A stretch of DNA of 64,000 bases, taken from Macrosoma leucophasiata (Eukaryota; Arthropoda; Insecta; Lepidoptera; Hedylidae). The position numbers were made by a program, and so were the translations under genes. The DNA lies in the NCBI GenBank assembly GCA_036365455.1, contig JAWQUS010000004.1, positions 1,619,501 to 1,683,500 on the forward strand, written 5' to 3'. The notes beneath the pieces are model-generated. The model did no database searches and was not told where the DNA came from. It saw only the letters and a program-made list of their open reading frames with translations. Positions 11,209 through 22,411 of this stretch are shown here, in pieces (position 1 is the first letter of the stretch; each line of letters starts with the position of its first letter).

Positions 11209-12092
11209 GTAAGTCAGCTAATTAGCTGCAATATCCACAGCATAGAAGTGGTCACCATTTAGTTGACACAATGACGTATCGAGCGCAAGCCTGTCGGGTA
11301 CCGGACCATTGTAGCCCACACTGTCTCAAGCGATGTGTCAATTTAAACTGTACATTGTTTACTGTTATATTCTAACATTGGATCGGTAACGACAATGCAA
11401 AATGTTTGATAGAATTTGTTATTGTCAGTTTTAAAGTGGAAAAGGTGGTGGTGCACATCACAGCCTAGTGAGCCATTTTACGGTACCTAAAAATACACAC
11501 AGAACATCAGTAAAACTGATGCTGGTGGTGAAGATCATACCGGTCAGTCTTAACAGAAGGAGAAAGCACGTAGCGCTAATGAGACATCTAATTAGCTTCA
11601 ATATCCACCATATTAATATAGAAGTGGGCACTGTTTAGCTGACACAATGACACATCGAGCGCCAGCCTGTCGAGTACCGGACCATTGTAGGCCACTCTGT
11701 CCCAGGTGATGTGTCAATTTAGCCTATACATTGTTTATTGGTTTACGTCATCATTGGGTTGGTAATGACAATGGAAAATGTTAGATAGAGGAATAATCTT
11801 GGTTTTACGGTACAAACATTGCAGTTAATTTTAGACATTTTACGTTAAATACAGATCATCAGTAAAATGTATCCTGGTTTAAAGCCCCAGTTAGCCAGCT
11901 AATTAGCGCAAATATCCACCACGGAGCAAAAGTAAGCACCGTTTAGCTGACAAAATGAAATATATATATATATATATATATATCCTGCTTCGCGTTCGCA
12001 GGAGATCTGTGAATTCAGATAAGTACGTTCTTTAGACATTGTTTGTCATTGATTTGGCGTGCAAAATGTTGGATACAGGAATAATGCTGGTT
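11209..12092. repeat. Degenerate tandem array, 2.6 units of about 0.3-0.37 kb
   Basis: Units start at about 11209, 11579 and 11890. Each opens with a CTAATTAGC core followed by AATATCCAC. Units 1 and 2 share GACACAATGAC, GCCTGTCG and GTACCGGACCATTGTAG; all three share ACATTGTTT and AAAATGTT. The middle of unit 3 is replaced by (TA)n at 11960-11983 and CCTGCTTCGCGTTCGCAGG. It lies 1.6-2.5 kb upstream of the candidate start at 9606. Confidence 0.8.
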
Positions 12093-12129
12093 AAATAAAA
12101 CATGTGAGAAATATATATATATCTTAGGA

Positions 12130-12821
12130 TGAGTAGATTTCGCGAGGACTAAAGCTAAATGTTCCGTCGCTTTAGTTTCATAGGGGCACTATTGACCAAC
12201 ATGAAATTAATGGTAGATACTACTGTATTGGGGCAGTTGAAGAATTTTTAGCACTATTTTGCAAAGGACTGAGATTTTGAAGTCTCAAAAAGTTACAATG
12301 TACGATCGTTTGTGTTGTCGCTTGAAATAGAATTACAGCATGTAGGCATATTTTTAGTCACTTTTAGTCAACAGCCAACTGACTAAATGTACACACGAAT
12401 AATGAATAATGAAACCAGAATATGGCCATGAGCTAATTATATTAATTCACGACAATGACACATAGGACGTAATACAAACCTAGCTTTTACCGTACTCACG
12501 CTGCTGTAGGAATCAATTTGTCATTCAAATACACGCTAGATCTAATCGACCGGTGGCCTATCTAGATAGACATCTGGACATTAAACGGTTGCTGTGACTA
12601 TCAAATGTTCAAGAGTGGTTTGATAGTTTAATAAAGCAATTTATTTGCTAATTTTTTTATATAAAAAGTTGTTATCATGGCTGAATCTTGGGGGTTCAAT
12701 TATTGACATAAAAAAGGTAAGTGTACACAGGTGGTGGTTAATTCATAATGGGGAATTCTCCGAAATAACTTGTATGATGATCAACATAATTGATCCAACA
12801 TAGGGCTAATGAAGGCATCAG
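12130..12821. other. No recognisable feature
   Basis: AT-rich DNA between the tandem array and a Family A copy. Confidence 0.4.
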
Positions 12822-13066
12822 CTTTTTTATGTAATGGAAGTGGCAACGAAGCATGCAGTTCACATTGATGTTAAGTGATGACTGCAGCCTGACTTACTCA
12901 AAGACCAAGGTCAAAATGCAGATGCGTTACCACTCCTGAGACCTAAGATGTGCCGGCAATAACTGGGCCGTACATTACCACCTGACCGGAACACGATAGT
13001 GCTGAACACTACCATTTAGCGGCAAGTATATTAGGTAACACTGGAGCTCTACCACCAGTAAAAGCT
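12822..13066 (-). mobile_element. Family A element, internally deleted
   Basis: Minus-strand copy starting at the poly(A) side with TTTTTTATGTAATGGAAGTG and ending ACCACCAGTAAAAG. The right part of the 5' hairpin and GCACCACC are deleted. Confidence 0.8.
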
Positions 13067-13390
13067 AGCTTGCGAGAAACTAAATAACCTACCTTCGTAT
13101 ACATCATATATACCAAGAATCTACGCTCTATTTAGAAGGAGAAAATCCAAGATAACGTTGGACACATTGCCATCCTACCAGAGACACTTTCTACGCGACA
13201 AGACAGCTCCGATGCTGCCAGTCTATTACGGCACGATCCAAGACTGGGATTTGATAGGGATGGCAACGAGCTATCGATTTTTCTGAAACATCGACGTTTT
13301 GTTCGGAAAACATTGATTGATATTGATAGTGCAAGCCATAAATGTTTAGATAGTACACTGAGATGTGGGAAGAAAGTAAAAATAATTATA

Positions 13391-13497
13391 CTATTTATTT
13401 TCCGCAAAAATACATGCGAGTGAACTTTAGAAATTAAGAAAAAACGGAAAAAAAAAATCTTTCCGTTTTTTCTTTAATTTCTAAACTAAAAATAATC
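13391..13497. repeat. Family Q SINE tail in inverted duplicate
   Basis: Two halves of a SINE tail face each other: AGAAATTAAGAAAAAACGG and CCGTTTTTTCTTTAATTTCT pair almost perfectly around an A-rich loop. The left half continues into GCGAGTG..ATGTATTTTTGCG-type sequence seen in other Q copies. Confidence 0.55.
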
Positions 13498-13994
13498 TCA
13501 CTTATCGACGACCTTTTGGGTAGATGACTTAGTATAAATACAATATAATTTCATTTCACCAAAATACAGAAAAACTGCTATCTTCACTACCCAAATATTG
13601 AATGGTATAAAATGGCTAGTGGCGTTAAGTCCGCCTTATGTATAATTTTAGTGCATAAAAGATTAAATAAAAAAAAACACAAAAATGTTAAACTGAATTT
13701 TAAATATCATATAAATGTGGGATGGATGGCTGAATGATTTTGTTGTTATTTGTGTTAAGTTTGTGTTAGTCTATGTATCGTTTAATCTGTATAGTTCGAA
13801 AGAGAGGGAGGTATGAGGGAAGTATAAGGAGGAGTGAGAGAACGAATAAAAGGACGTAATAGGAGTTCGGTGCAAGGAGAGAAAGAGTGACGTATGGACG
13901 GAGCCAAGTTTTGGAAAGAAAAATAAAGATTAAGATTTCCCCTAGAAAAGTGATTTTGATTTCACAAGCCCGGACCTACATGAATATATTTTCA

Positions 13995-14265
13995 GGGGTC
14001 GTGACGTGAATAGGTATCGGGACGAGGCGACCCCAACGTCAACAAGAGTAGGAAAATTCTACCGCTAGTGCAGGTCGTCAACGATGGCGGTCAAACCATT
14101 TCAATAGCGCCATAGTAAATACAATATACACGATGGGCAGCAGCGCCATGCCAGGCGTTGCGATTATGGCTTATTCTCTCCTCTAACAAAACACTGTTGT
14201 GAGCACTTTGGGCCAGGCTTTTGTTCAGCAGAGGAACGCCCACTGCTGCAAGTGATATTGATGGT
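13995..14265 (+). mobile_element. Family E SINE-like element
   Basis: Carries GACGTGAATAGG, CTAGTGCAGGTCGTCAAC, GCGGTCAAACCATTTCAAT, GATGGGCAGCAGCGCC, GCGTTGCGATTATGGCTTAT and the tail GGCTTTTGTTCAGCAGAGG. The tail matches the RTE LINE end at 22.4 kb. Confidence 0.7.
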
Positions 14266-14285
14266 TTAATTTCTTATCTCCCGCA

Positions 14286-14549
14286 AGCATGGCAAACAAG
14301 CATGCAGTTCACATTGTTGTTAATTGATGACTGTAGACTATAGATACCCACAGCAAGACCAGAGGTCAAAATACAGATGCGTTACCATTTCTGAGGCCTA
14401 CGGTGTTATGCCTATGTGCCGGCAATTACAGGTACATTACCACCTGACCGGAACAGGATAGTGCTGAACACTACCACCATTTAGCGGCAAGTATATTAGG
14501 TAATGCGGTGCTACCTACACCCGCGAGCTCTACCACCAGTAAAAAGTTT
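14286..14549 (-). mobile_element. Family A element
   Basis: Minus-strand copy from GGCAAACAAGCATGCAGTTC to CTACCACCAGTAAAAAG. Its 3' end faces the end of the Family E copy just before it. Confidence 0.8.
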
Positions 14550-14666
14550 AATAAATCGATATTTGTATCGGTTTTACCATCCCTAGGACTCACTCGGTTG
14601 ACATACCGGACCATTGTTTGGGGACATACCGGTGAAATTGTCCTTATTTACCGATTCAAAATAACA

Positions 14667-14989
14667 CAGTATCGGTGTAAAAATGAAAAAAGGCATGCTC
14701 CGATGGTTCGGGCATATAGAAAGAATGTCGAATGAGCGAATGACTAAACAGATATACAATGCGAATGTGGATGGTTGCAGAGGCCCAGGAAGACCAAGGC
14801 TGACCTACCATGACCAAATAGGTCGAGTTCTGTCTGATGGTGGGGTCAAAAGTCTTAGGAATCGGCGTGCATGTATGAAGAGAATGATGAAGGTAGACGA
14901 GGCACGAGAGGTTTGTCAGAACCGGGATGTCTGGCGCTCTACACTCTCTGCCTACCCCGTTAGGGACCTGGCGTGAAGATACATACATA
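14667..14989 (+). pseudogene. RTE-like LINE, 5'-truncated C-terminal piece
   Basis: An open frame of 97 codons (14683-14976) reads KKGMLRWFGHIERMSNERMT.., typical of the extreme C-terminus of RTE-like LINE ORF2 after the RT domain, with GRPRLTYHDQI and RDVWRSTLSAYPV. The tail CTGGCGTGAAGATACATACA follows. A 10-bp repeat CAAAATAACA flanks it at 14657-14666 and 14990-14999, supporting retroposition. The 97 codons are identical to those at 46227-46520, so both are young. No RT domain remains. Confidence 0.8.
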
Positions 14990-15113
14990 CAAAATAACAG
15001 TTACCAAGATTTTCCTGTTGTTATTACGTACTGTGTTTGTGGTTAAGTATTTTTGTTATTGTTGAAATGGAATTAGTAGGGTTTTTGAGTTATTAATTAT
15101 AATTCTATGTACG

Positions 15114-15300
15114 TCAGAGAATATGTAATAAAACTACTAAAATGGAGTCTTATGGGCAACGGTTGATATTTTCTACGCGCTACGCACACAGGTGCACGTG
15201 TAAATACACTTCACTGATTGATGTCTGTGTAATAGAGACCAAATTAAGCGTTTGTATAGAATTTTGGCGGAGTGGCCGCGGTGTAGCTACGTATCGAAAG
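15114..15300 (+). mobile_element. Family M MITE-like element, internally deleted
   Basis: Starts CAGAGAATATGTAATAA and contains TTATGGGCAACGGTTGATAT, ACACAGGTGCACGTGTAAAT and TTTGGCGGAGTG. Matches copies at 42.4 and 55.4 kb in opposite orientation. The class is unknown. Confidence 0.6.
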
Positions 15301-15792
15301 ATAATAAGAATACGCCGAGTCAATCACTCTAGCGTATTTTCCATCTTACATTACACAATTGAGAATCAAATTGACAATAGCGAAGTGCAGAATTCTTGGG
15401 CAATCTATGATTATAAAATAAATGATCGTACCAAACTCTTTCTTCTTCGAATAACAGTCGAAGAGCAAAACCACATAAAGGATAACATAATAGCATAACA
15501 GTCTACTTTTTGTCTACGGATTTGTTTGATGGTACGTGATCAAGAAGGCCCATTCCACGTCTTGGTGCTAGCCATTCAATAAAGAAATTTGTGGCAACAT
15601 TTTACTTAATTTGTGTACCTATATGACGGCGCGTCGGCGCGTATGACAAAGAGAGACAAAGTGTATGTTATTCGGTTTAGGTTCGCAAAATAATTTCATG
15701 TCGTATCTACTATCAGCGAAGTAGGTAGGTACCTATACATAACAATGATGATAAGTGATTTTAATTATATTAATATTTTTTTAGGCTAACTC

Positions 15793-16073
15793 CATAGAGC
15801 AACACCGGTGGGGAGTAGCCATATGCCGGCTTTCCCCTCAGTCAAAGTACAAGCTCAAATGGGCCTTTACCTGTCGCCTAGATGTTTAAATGTGTGCGTG
15901 AAATTGTTTCTTTATTTTGTTAAAGTCAAGGGATGAGTTTCGTAGTAATAGACGATTTTTGTAGTGTGCGTGTGTCGCACGCATTTCCCCCGCAAAAAAT
16001 GACAGACTGTTTTGCATCGTTTAAACACGCAGCGCTCCGGTCCGCTGCGACCGGTGGGCCGCGTTGCTCTATG
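15793..16073. mobile_element. Family H hAT-type MITE
   Basis: Terminal inverted repeats begin CATAGAGCAAC on both ends and continue into a GC-rich arm ending GGGGAGTAGCC on the left. The 8-bp flanks do not match here, but copies at 35252 and 44286 have perfect 8-bp TSDs. Confidence 0.75.
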
Positions 16074-16572
16074 TTGTGAAAGCATAGAGACCTCTGATTT
16101 TTATTTACTTAAATATTTTTTTAGGGTAGCTCCCATACACGTAAAGTGGGGATACATTTTTTTTACGAGAATCCCATTATGTGTATATCCGACAAGCACT
16201 TGGTCGGGTTTTTTATATGAATAGACTGCAAACTTTATAATAACGCTATCGCACAAAAAATACCCACCGTCAACCTCGGTCGCAAGTATGACCCGCTTGG
16301 ACGAAGCAATTTGGTTGTTTTTTGTGCATATAAAAACTCTGGCACGCAGTACGCCGCCCCGTTAGCGTACCGTTTTACGTACTGCTATGCCTGCTGTCTC
16401 ACTCGCTCTTATGGTGTTTGATTTCTTTATTGAGCGTCTAGTTGCTGGTTGAGGAATCTTTTGGACATATCAAAATTTGTGAAACAGTTGTGTTGGTTTT
16501 CTCTCCATTCATCATTATCTTATCATCATATCATCCGAAAGATGCCTAATGCTGGACCACAACCTCCCGCCG

Positions 16573-16607
16573 CAGGGTCCAAGAACCGCCTCCTCTTGGA
16601 CCCTGCA
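16573..16607. repeat. Perfect 13-bp GC-rich hairpin
   Basis: GCAGGGTCCAAGA, a 9-nt loop, then TCTTGGACCCTGC. It stands out in local AT-rich DNA. Confidence 0.75.
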
Positions 16608-16616
16608 GCAGACAGC

Positions 16617-16895
16617 AATCTATATAAATAAATAAAATTGGAGTGTCTGTTTGTAATATAAAAATAACCGTTTTTTACTGAATGCTTGATACATATGTAT
16701 AACAAAACAATATTTTTAATAGATTTTGTCTGTCTGTCTGTTTGTCCTCGCTAATCTCGGGAATAGCTGGAACGAATTTGACGGGACTTTCACTGGTAGG
16801 ATAGCTTATGAAGGTAATAAGGAGTAACTTCGGAACCAGAATCAGAAATTCATTTAATTCATTTGGGGTGACAAGCACCGCTTATGACAAGTCAA
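16617..16895 (+). mobile_element. Helitron-like element, 3' end missing
   Basis: Starts TCTATATAAATAAATAAAAT and shares TTGGAGTGTCTGTTTGTAAT and GACGGGACTTTCACTGG with the copy at 38996-39314. The CTAG end is lost. Confidence 0.6.
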
Positions 16896-17045
16896 AAACA
16901 AACAAAACAAACTAAATAATAAATAGTATGACTATTGTAACTATGTTACTAACCCTAAGCACCAGAGATGTACCTACTACTAACATTCTATTCATAAATG
17001 AATGTAACCTATATCCCATTCTAAAAGAACTGTATGTTTTTATGA

Positions 17046-17338
17046 GAACTGGTGGTAGAGCTCCAGTGACGGAGCTCGCGGGCGTAGGCACCACCGCATT
17101 ACCTGATTTACTTGCCGCTAAATGGTAGTGTTCAGCACTATCGTGTTCCGGTCAGGTGGTAATGTACGGCCCTGTAATTTCCGGCACAGAGGCATAACAC
17201 CTTAGGCCTCAGGAGTGGTAACGCATTTGCAGTTTGACCTTGGTCTTTGTGTGGGTGTCTATAGGCTGCAGTCATCAGTTAACATCAATGTGAACTGCAT
17301 GCTTGTTTGCCACTTCAATTACATAAAAAAAAAAAAAG
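17046..17338 (+). mobile_element. Family A element, clean reference copy
   Basis: Shows all landmarks. Outer arms GGTGGT/ACCACC (17051, 17090) enclose GAGCTCC/GGAGCTC (17058, 17071). CATTACC/GGTAATG (17097, 17158) encloses TAGTG/CACTA (17126, 17136). GAGGC/GCCTC are at 17189 and 17206, and TGCAGT/ACTGCA at 17267 and 17294. It ends in a 13-nt A run. No box B is seen, so it is not an ordinary tRNA SINE. Confidence 0.9.
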
Positions 17339-17375
17339 AATAAAGATCTTTAAACCTAACTTAGGCTACTTTTAT

Positions 17376-17535
17376 AAAGTCAATGTGTGATTTTTGTAGT
17401 AAAAGACGATTTTTGTAGTGTGTGTGTCATACCTACGTATTTCCCCCTGCAAAAGATGACAGTGTTTTGCATCGGTAATAAACGCTATCACTACTCCCCT
17501 CCGGTCCGCCGGGGCCGGTGGCCCGTATTGCTCTA
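17376..17535. mobile_element. Family H hAT MITE, right half only
   Basis: Keeps GACGATTTTTGTAGTGTGTG, GGTAATAAACGCTATC and the right terminal repeat ending ATTGCTCTATG. The left end is missing and a Family A copy lies just upstream. Confidence 0.65.
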
Positions 17536-18067
17536 TGGACTTTTAAATTTTAATCCGCGATATATATTTTTTTTATTAGTTCAGCTCGCGAATTATGAAC
17601 ACATTAGGAAAATGTGAATTTAAGTAATTATATCAATTTATTACAACAGTTATAACAATTTATTCCATGTTTTACAGTCACATTAAAAATTAAAATAGGT
17701 ACCTACTTACATATTTTTTTAATTTATATAATTTATTGTGTACAAAAAAAAAATAATGTGATCCACATAACGCGGGTTAAAGACACTGCAAAGCAAATAT
17801 TTGCCGACATCACATATTTGGAAGTCATTATGTAAAACACGGCTATGTCAACATTAGAATGCGTATGCGCATACCCTCGTTACGTTTGTCATAACATTGT
17901 AGCGGTGGTTTACGCGTGACCACATTATAAATAGTGTTTGCTTTAATAGTGTTAGCGTTCGAGTTTGAGAGCGTCTATGTGCGACTATTTAATTTAAGCA
18001 CCGTTTTCCGTGGTCTGGATTTTGATGGGTGTGAGAATTGTCTTCCCATTCGTTTCTGTGGGGAAGT

Positions 18068-18308
18068 ATTTATAAGGCAGAACTAAATTGCATGTATCAA
18101 AGCATGCAAACACCCACGATTCGACAGTTACTTGGTGGCGGGAATATTAACAACTCCGGCCACATTGGCAAACTGGGAAATTTCCAGAAAATAGAATATC
18201 CCGAAAATATTAGATAAAGGACCTTCATATGAGACAGTCCCCGACCCGGGGATCAAACCCAGGTCCCCTGCGTAGCAGTAGAGGGCTACTAGGCTACTAA
18301 GGCAGTGA
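18068..18308 (-). mobile_element. Family B SINE, diverged
   Basis: On the minus strand the tRNA-like head has box A (TTAGTAGCCTAGTAG) and box B (GGTTTGATCCC), followed by the B body. The 3' tail is missing. Confidence 0.65.
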
Positions 18309-18825
18309 TTAAAAACTTACATATTTTATTCATTTTAATTGGTGGTCAGATTATAGTAAGTAGTAGCCGTGTTTAAGGCTCTTAAGACCTTTTTTTCCTT
18401 ATATTATTTACACAATCACCATAGCTTGCCCAATAGAATTTATTGGTTTACTTAACGTCCAGCTTGATATACATAAAGATTAAAATCAGCTATCAAAGAG
18501 AACTAAGCATAATTCAATATTATTTAATAAACGATAGGCCGCATCAAAATTTCAACATCGAAGAAAGTTAAGGTCAAACAACTCATAAACTTGAAAAGTT
18601 GCTGCGGCCAGTTCTCAGCTCGCAATTGGTGTGAACTGCTATCATATTAACAGCTTGTCACAAGAATTAACGCTTGGCTAGTTTATAAAGAGATTTTCAA
18701 AGATAAATAGAATGATGTGACGTTGGATGGAACCTGTTAGGCTGCACGTTTTCGCGGATCTCGCATGTTGATGTGACTATTTTTAACCGGACATAGAAAA
18801 GAAAAAGATTTTGTTAGGTAAGGTT

Positions 18826-18920
18826 TTCACTGGTGGTAGGGTTCCAGTGTTCCAGGAGCTCGAGGGCGTAGGCACCGCCGAATTACCCAATTATTCTGCC
18901 GTCAAATGGTCGTGTTTTAG
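18826..18920 (+). mobile_element. Family A 5' fragment
   Basis: TTTTCACTGGTGGTAGGGTT..GGCACCGCCGAATTACCC, interrupted by the start of a second Family A copy. This gives a head-to-tail pair. Confidence 0.7.
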
Positions 18921-19191
18921 TATTATTACTGTTGGTAGAGCTCCTGTGACGGAGCTCGCGGGCTTAGGCACCACCGCATTACCTAATATACTTGCCGCTA
19001 AATGGTAGTGTTCAGCACTATCGTGTTCCGGTCAGGTGGTAATGTACGGCCCTGTAATTTCCGGCACAGAGGCATAACACCTTAGGCCTCAGGAGTGGTA
19101 ATTTTTACCTTCTAAGTGTGGAGGCTGCAGTCATCACTTAACATCAATGTGAACTGCATGCTTGTTTGCCACTTCCATTACATAAAAAAAA
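18921..19191 (+). mobile_element. Family A element, near full length
   Basis: TATTACTGTTGGTAGAGCTC to ..TTACATAAAAAAA, with a short deletion near the TTTTGACC block. It sits directly after the partial copy. Confidence 0.8.
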
Positions 19192-19239
19192 CAATCGTAT
19201 TTCGGTTAGATGGAGTAAAAAAAAAACAATCGTATTTTG

Positions 19240-19413
19240 GTAGTATGACCGCGTGATAACTATCACAGAGACATAACAACTTAGATGTCAGGGGTGACGA
19301 ATAATGAAATTGGCCATTGACACGAGAAGATACAAACGAGTGACAACGCATTTTGACCACTTAACATCTATGTGAACTGCATGTGTGCCACCTTTGTTAC
19401 ATATACAAAAGCA
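19240..19413 (+). repeat. Diverged Family A 3' part
   Basis: Keeps GATAACTATCACAGAGACAT, CAACGCATTTTGACC, CACTTAACATCTATGTGAAC and GTTACATATACAAAA in Family A order. Confidence 0.5.
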
Positions 19414-20244
19414 AGCCGTGGAGTGCGGGTAAAGTGCGCGCGCGTCGATGTCTTCGTCGTCCCCGCGGCTCCCCGCATCGCCGCAAACTGGACGAATGCA
19501 GAAAGTCCCCAACATATTTTATACGTATAATAATAACCAATTAAAAAAAAAATCGGATAAATCATCAAATCTTTCTATTCCTCTATAGAACTCCTTTATT
19601 TCACCTCAACATACTTATGGTCCTTCGAGCCGGATAAATGCAGAGAGTAAGTAAACAATAATTGTATACAATTGTTAATGGGCAAAATTATTTGAGAATA
19701 ATATTCAATAAATAGAAATTAAAATATTAAAATTCGGGATAGTCAAAAACAGCTGTTAGCTCGACCAATTACCCGACCTCACTATACGTAGCTTGTAAAC
19801 TGAAAATTCAATAGTGTTCTTACCTTACCCCAATTCGGAATAAACATTTGAAGTTTGAAGTATAAGCGAATAGCGAGAAAACACTTCCGTGATCAATGAT
19901 CACTTTCCCTGGCAAAACTTTCATCAATCACTGTTTCGGCCCTTCGCAAAGTGAAAACACGAGTTAAATATTTAAATCGGCCGTGATAAAGACAACTTTC
20001 GGTTTTCTGAATTAATTAAAATACAAATTAATTGTTTGACACGATAATAAACACTGTGATAAGGCTGATACGGAAATGGACAATATGGATCTCGTTTAAT
20101 CTTGATCGAGATCTTGATTTTCGTAATCGTTTTAAATATCTATCTTCTCTTTTTTTACATAACATACGCACGGTCGCAATGTTTCCAACATTACTGCTAC
20201 TAATACCTACGGTACTAACCTATTGGGTGCATATATTTCATATA

Positions 20245-20321
20245 GTCGAATTTTGCAAAAAGCGGTCGAATTTTGCAAAAAGGGTCGAATTTTGTAAAAT
20301 GGATCGAATTTTGCAAAATCC
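20245..20321. repeat. Four tandem 19-20 bp units
   Basis: Units of GTCGAATTTTGCAAAAAG type repeat four times with minor changes. Confidence 0.85.
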
Positions 20322-20404
20322 CAATTCAGGTAACACCTACGTCCTAAAAAGAATTCCTATGCAAATTTGAGACTCCTGGCAAACCTATATAGAAACAAAA
20401 TTTC

Positions 20405-20560
20405 ATACCAACCATCAACCTCACTAATGGCGGTAAGTGTAATAACGCAAGATGCGTAGCAGCGCCCTGCGATAAAACTACCGTCACTGCGATCGCCAAT
20501 CCGCATGCCAAGTGTGGCGATAATGGCTTATCCCCCTTACGAAGATTGCTCTACAACAGT
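20405..20560 (+). mobile_element. Family E fragment fused to a Family A tail
   Basis: Has AGCAGCGCCCTGCGATAAAA, CTGCGATCGCCAATCCGCAT and GTGTGGCGATAATGGCTTAT. A Family A-like tail follows at 20561-20622 (GTTTGCCACTTCGTGACAAA). Confidence 0.55.
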
Positions 20561-20622
20561 ATTCACTTACCACCAATGGAAACTGTATGGTTGTTTGCCA
20601 CTTCGTGACAAAATAAAAACAA
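20561..20622 (+). repeat. Family A 3' tail fragment
   Basis: TTCACTTACCACCAATGG..GTTTGCCACTTCGTGACAAA matches the Family A end. It lies directly after Family E, forming a chimera. Confidence 0.45.
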
Positions 20623-20885
20623 TAAAATTTTATATTTTAAACTATTAAGTTCGAAAAATATTTGAGCAACCAAATTCATGTATCTTTCATTATTTTATCA
20701 GATGACTAGGTATAGTATTAGAAAGATCTTGCAAACAAGTATAAAGATTTATCTAAAAAGATAAAATAGAAAGCTACTGGACACAGAATTTGTATAGTAA
20801 TGGATATCTGAGATATCGATAACCAGCCATCTAATCTTATATAACAAACAGAATAACACCGCATAAACAAGAAAAGTAAAAACGA

Positions 20886-21440
20886 AAAAGCCGGCCAAGT
20901 GCATGACGGAGACGCGTGCGCAGGGTTCCGTAGAATTGTAGTTTTCTTTGTTACCTTACATTCCATAGGTAAGCTTCATATAGGGTCTCTTGTAATCTAT
21001 AGATATAAAACTATTTCGATTCAAAAGTGGGGAGTGGTGGTGGGGTGGATATAGTAAATGTTTGCCTATTTCATTTAATAACTTTAAAACTTTTCATTTT
21101 TAATTTTAAAAAAACCATTAAGATCCATTGAGATCCTTACAATAAGACCTAATTACCCATATCTGTTTGACATTTCATACAATATACATTGAAAAACTTT
21201 TTTATAAGCGCTTATTTATCCCCTAAGTCCTCCAAACTTAGATTCAGGAGTTTCTGTTTCTTGTACGGTTTATTGATTTACATATGTATACCTATGTATT
21301 TAATTCCAACTCAACCGAAACCACCCAACCCAAAACTTTCAGAGAAAATGCGCCTGTGTCATACAGACAGACGCACGAGCGTAAGCTATTAAGGATTCCT
21401 TTATTTCTTTTAAGGTTTAAGGTACGGAACCCTAAACAAA
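20886..21440 (+). mobile_element. Family J CCGGCCAAG unit
   Basis: Starts GCCGGCCAAGTGCATGACGG..GCGCAGGGTTCCGTAG and ends TTAAGGTACGGAACCCTAA, with GTCATACAGACAGACGCACG near the end. This bounded unit is common in Lepidoptera. Its transposition class is not clear to me. Confidence 0.6.
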
Positions 21441-22015
21441 ACGAGCTCAGATACCAAATCAGGTGCCCCTAAAATTCCCTTCATATCGATCCTTAAAAGT
21501 AAGCTGTACCTACTTAGACCCTCCTTATAAGGCACTAGTACATGTCACTCGGCATCTGTTGGCAAAGTATTCTGACGAAACTGCCTACCTGCCTACGTAC
21601 TTGTTTTATAACAATTTTATATGAGAATGTTAGGAGAACAATGTTTACCCCCTTTTTTTGTCAAAAATTTGGGTTGCCTAAATATTCCAAAAAACAAAAA
21701 AGACCATGTTACATTTACTTTCAAGTCATGTGACCACCACTTGAATATAAATGTAGTCGGTGGCAAGAAAAATTGCAGCATTAGCACGCAATGGTAGCGT
21801 TGCGAACACTTGAATGGGCCACTTGACTTGACTTATGCGTTACAGGCGTTGATAGAAACGAAGCATTTGGATACATGGTTTGGTGACGATGTGGTTCGAA
21901 TTTACTGGATGCCTAAATAACTAATAGGGTCTATGCTATTGTCGATATCGATATATTTACTGGTATTCTCAAAAACGTTTATATTTATTGTTTTTAAAAA
22001 AATACGTAAAAGATC

Positions 22016-22378
22016 TTAAAAACCGGCCAAGTCCGACAGACTTCCAACCCACCAATATAAAACGTTTGTTGTATGAGAGCACCCCTTTAATATTTACTTT
22101 ATTTTTAATCAATTGAGTATTTATTTTGAAACTAAAACATATTCTGGGAAAATTTTAAGCGTATACTTGCTACCGTAATATTGAGCAAAAAATACGAAAA
22201 AAAAACACGTTTATTGTATGTTCTTAGTATTTGTTGTTATTTGCTTTTCGGCAACAGAAATACATCATTAGTAAAAAAATCAGCTTGACTGGTGACAGAC
22301 AGCGGAGGCTTAGTAATAGCACAGTCTAAAGAAAACGATCATGTAATAGGGTCCCACTTTTACCATTTAGTTACGGAA
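22016..22378 (+). mobile_element. Family J unit, second copy
   Basis: AACCGGCCAAGTCCGACAGA at the start and ATAGGGTCCCACTTTTACCA near the end, with TTTCGGCAACAGAAATACAT and TGGTGACAGACAGCGGAGGC between. Confidence 0.7.
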
Positions 22379-22411
22379 TAAATAAGGGCCAAAAGCAAGT
22401 CGAAGCGACGG

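Noticed and set aside
14656..14988. Minus-strand frames opposite the RTE-like copies (also 46155-46532)
   Set aside because: Mirror frames of the LINE coding strand, whose plus-strand translation matches known LINE C-termini.
16110..16240. Repeat resembling GTAGCTCCCATACACGTAAAG units known in Lepidoptera
   Set aside because: Only one partial copy here and no clear boundaries, although the flank at 15770-15795 looks weakly similar.
20245..20321. CRISPR-like array
   Set aside because: The units are contiguous tandem repeats without spacers, and the DNA is eukaryotic.
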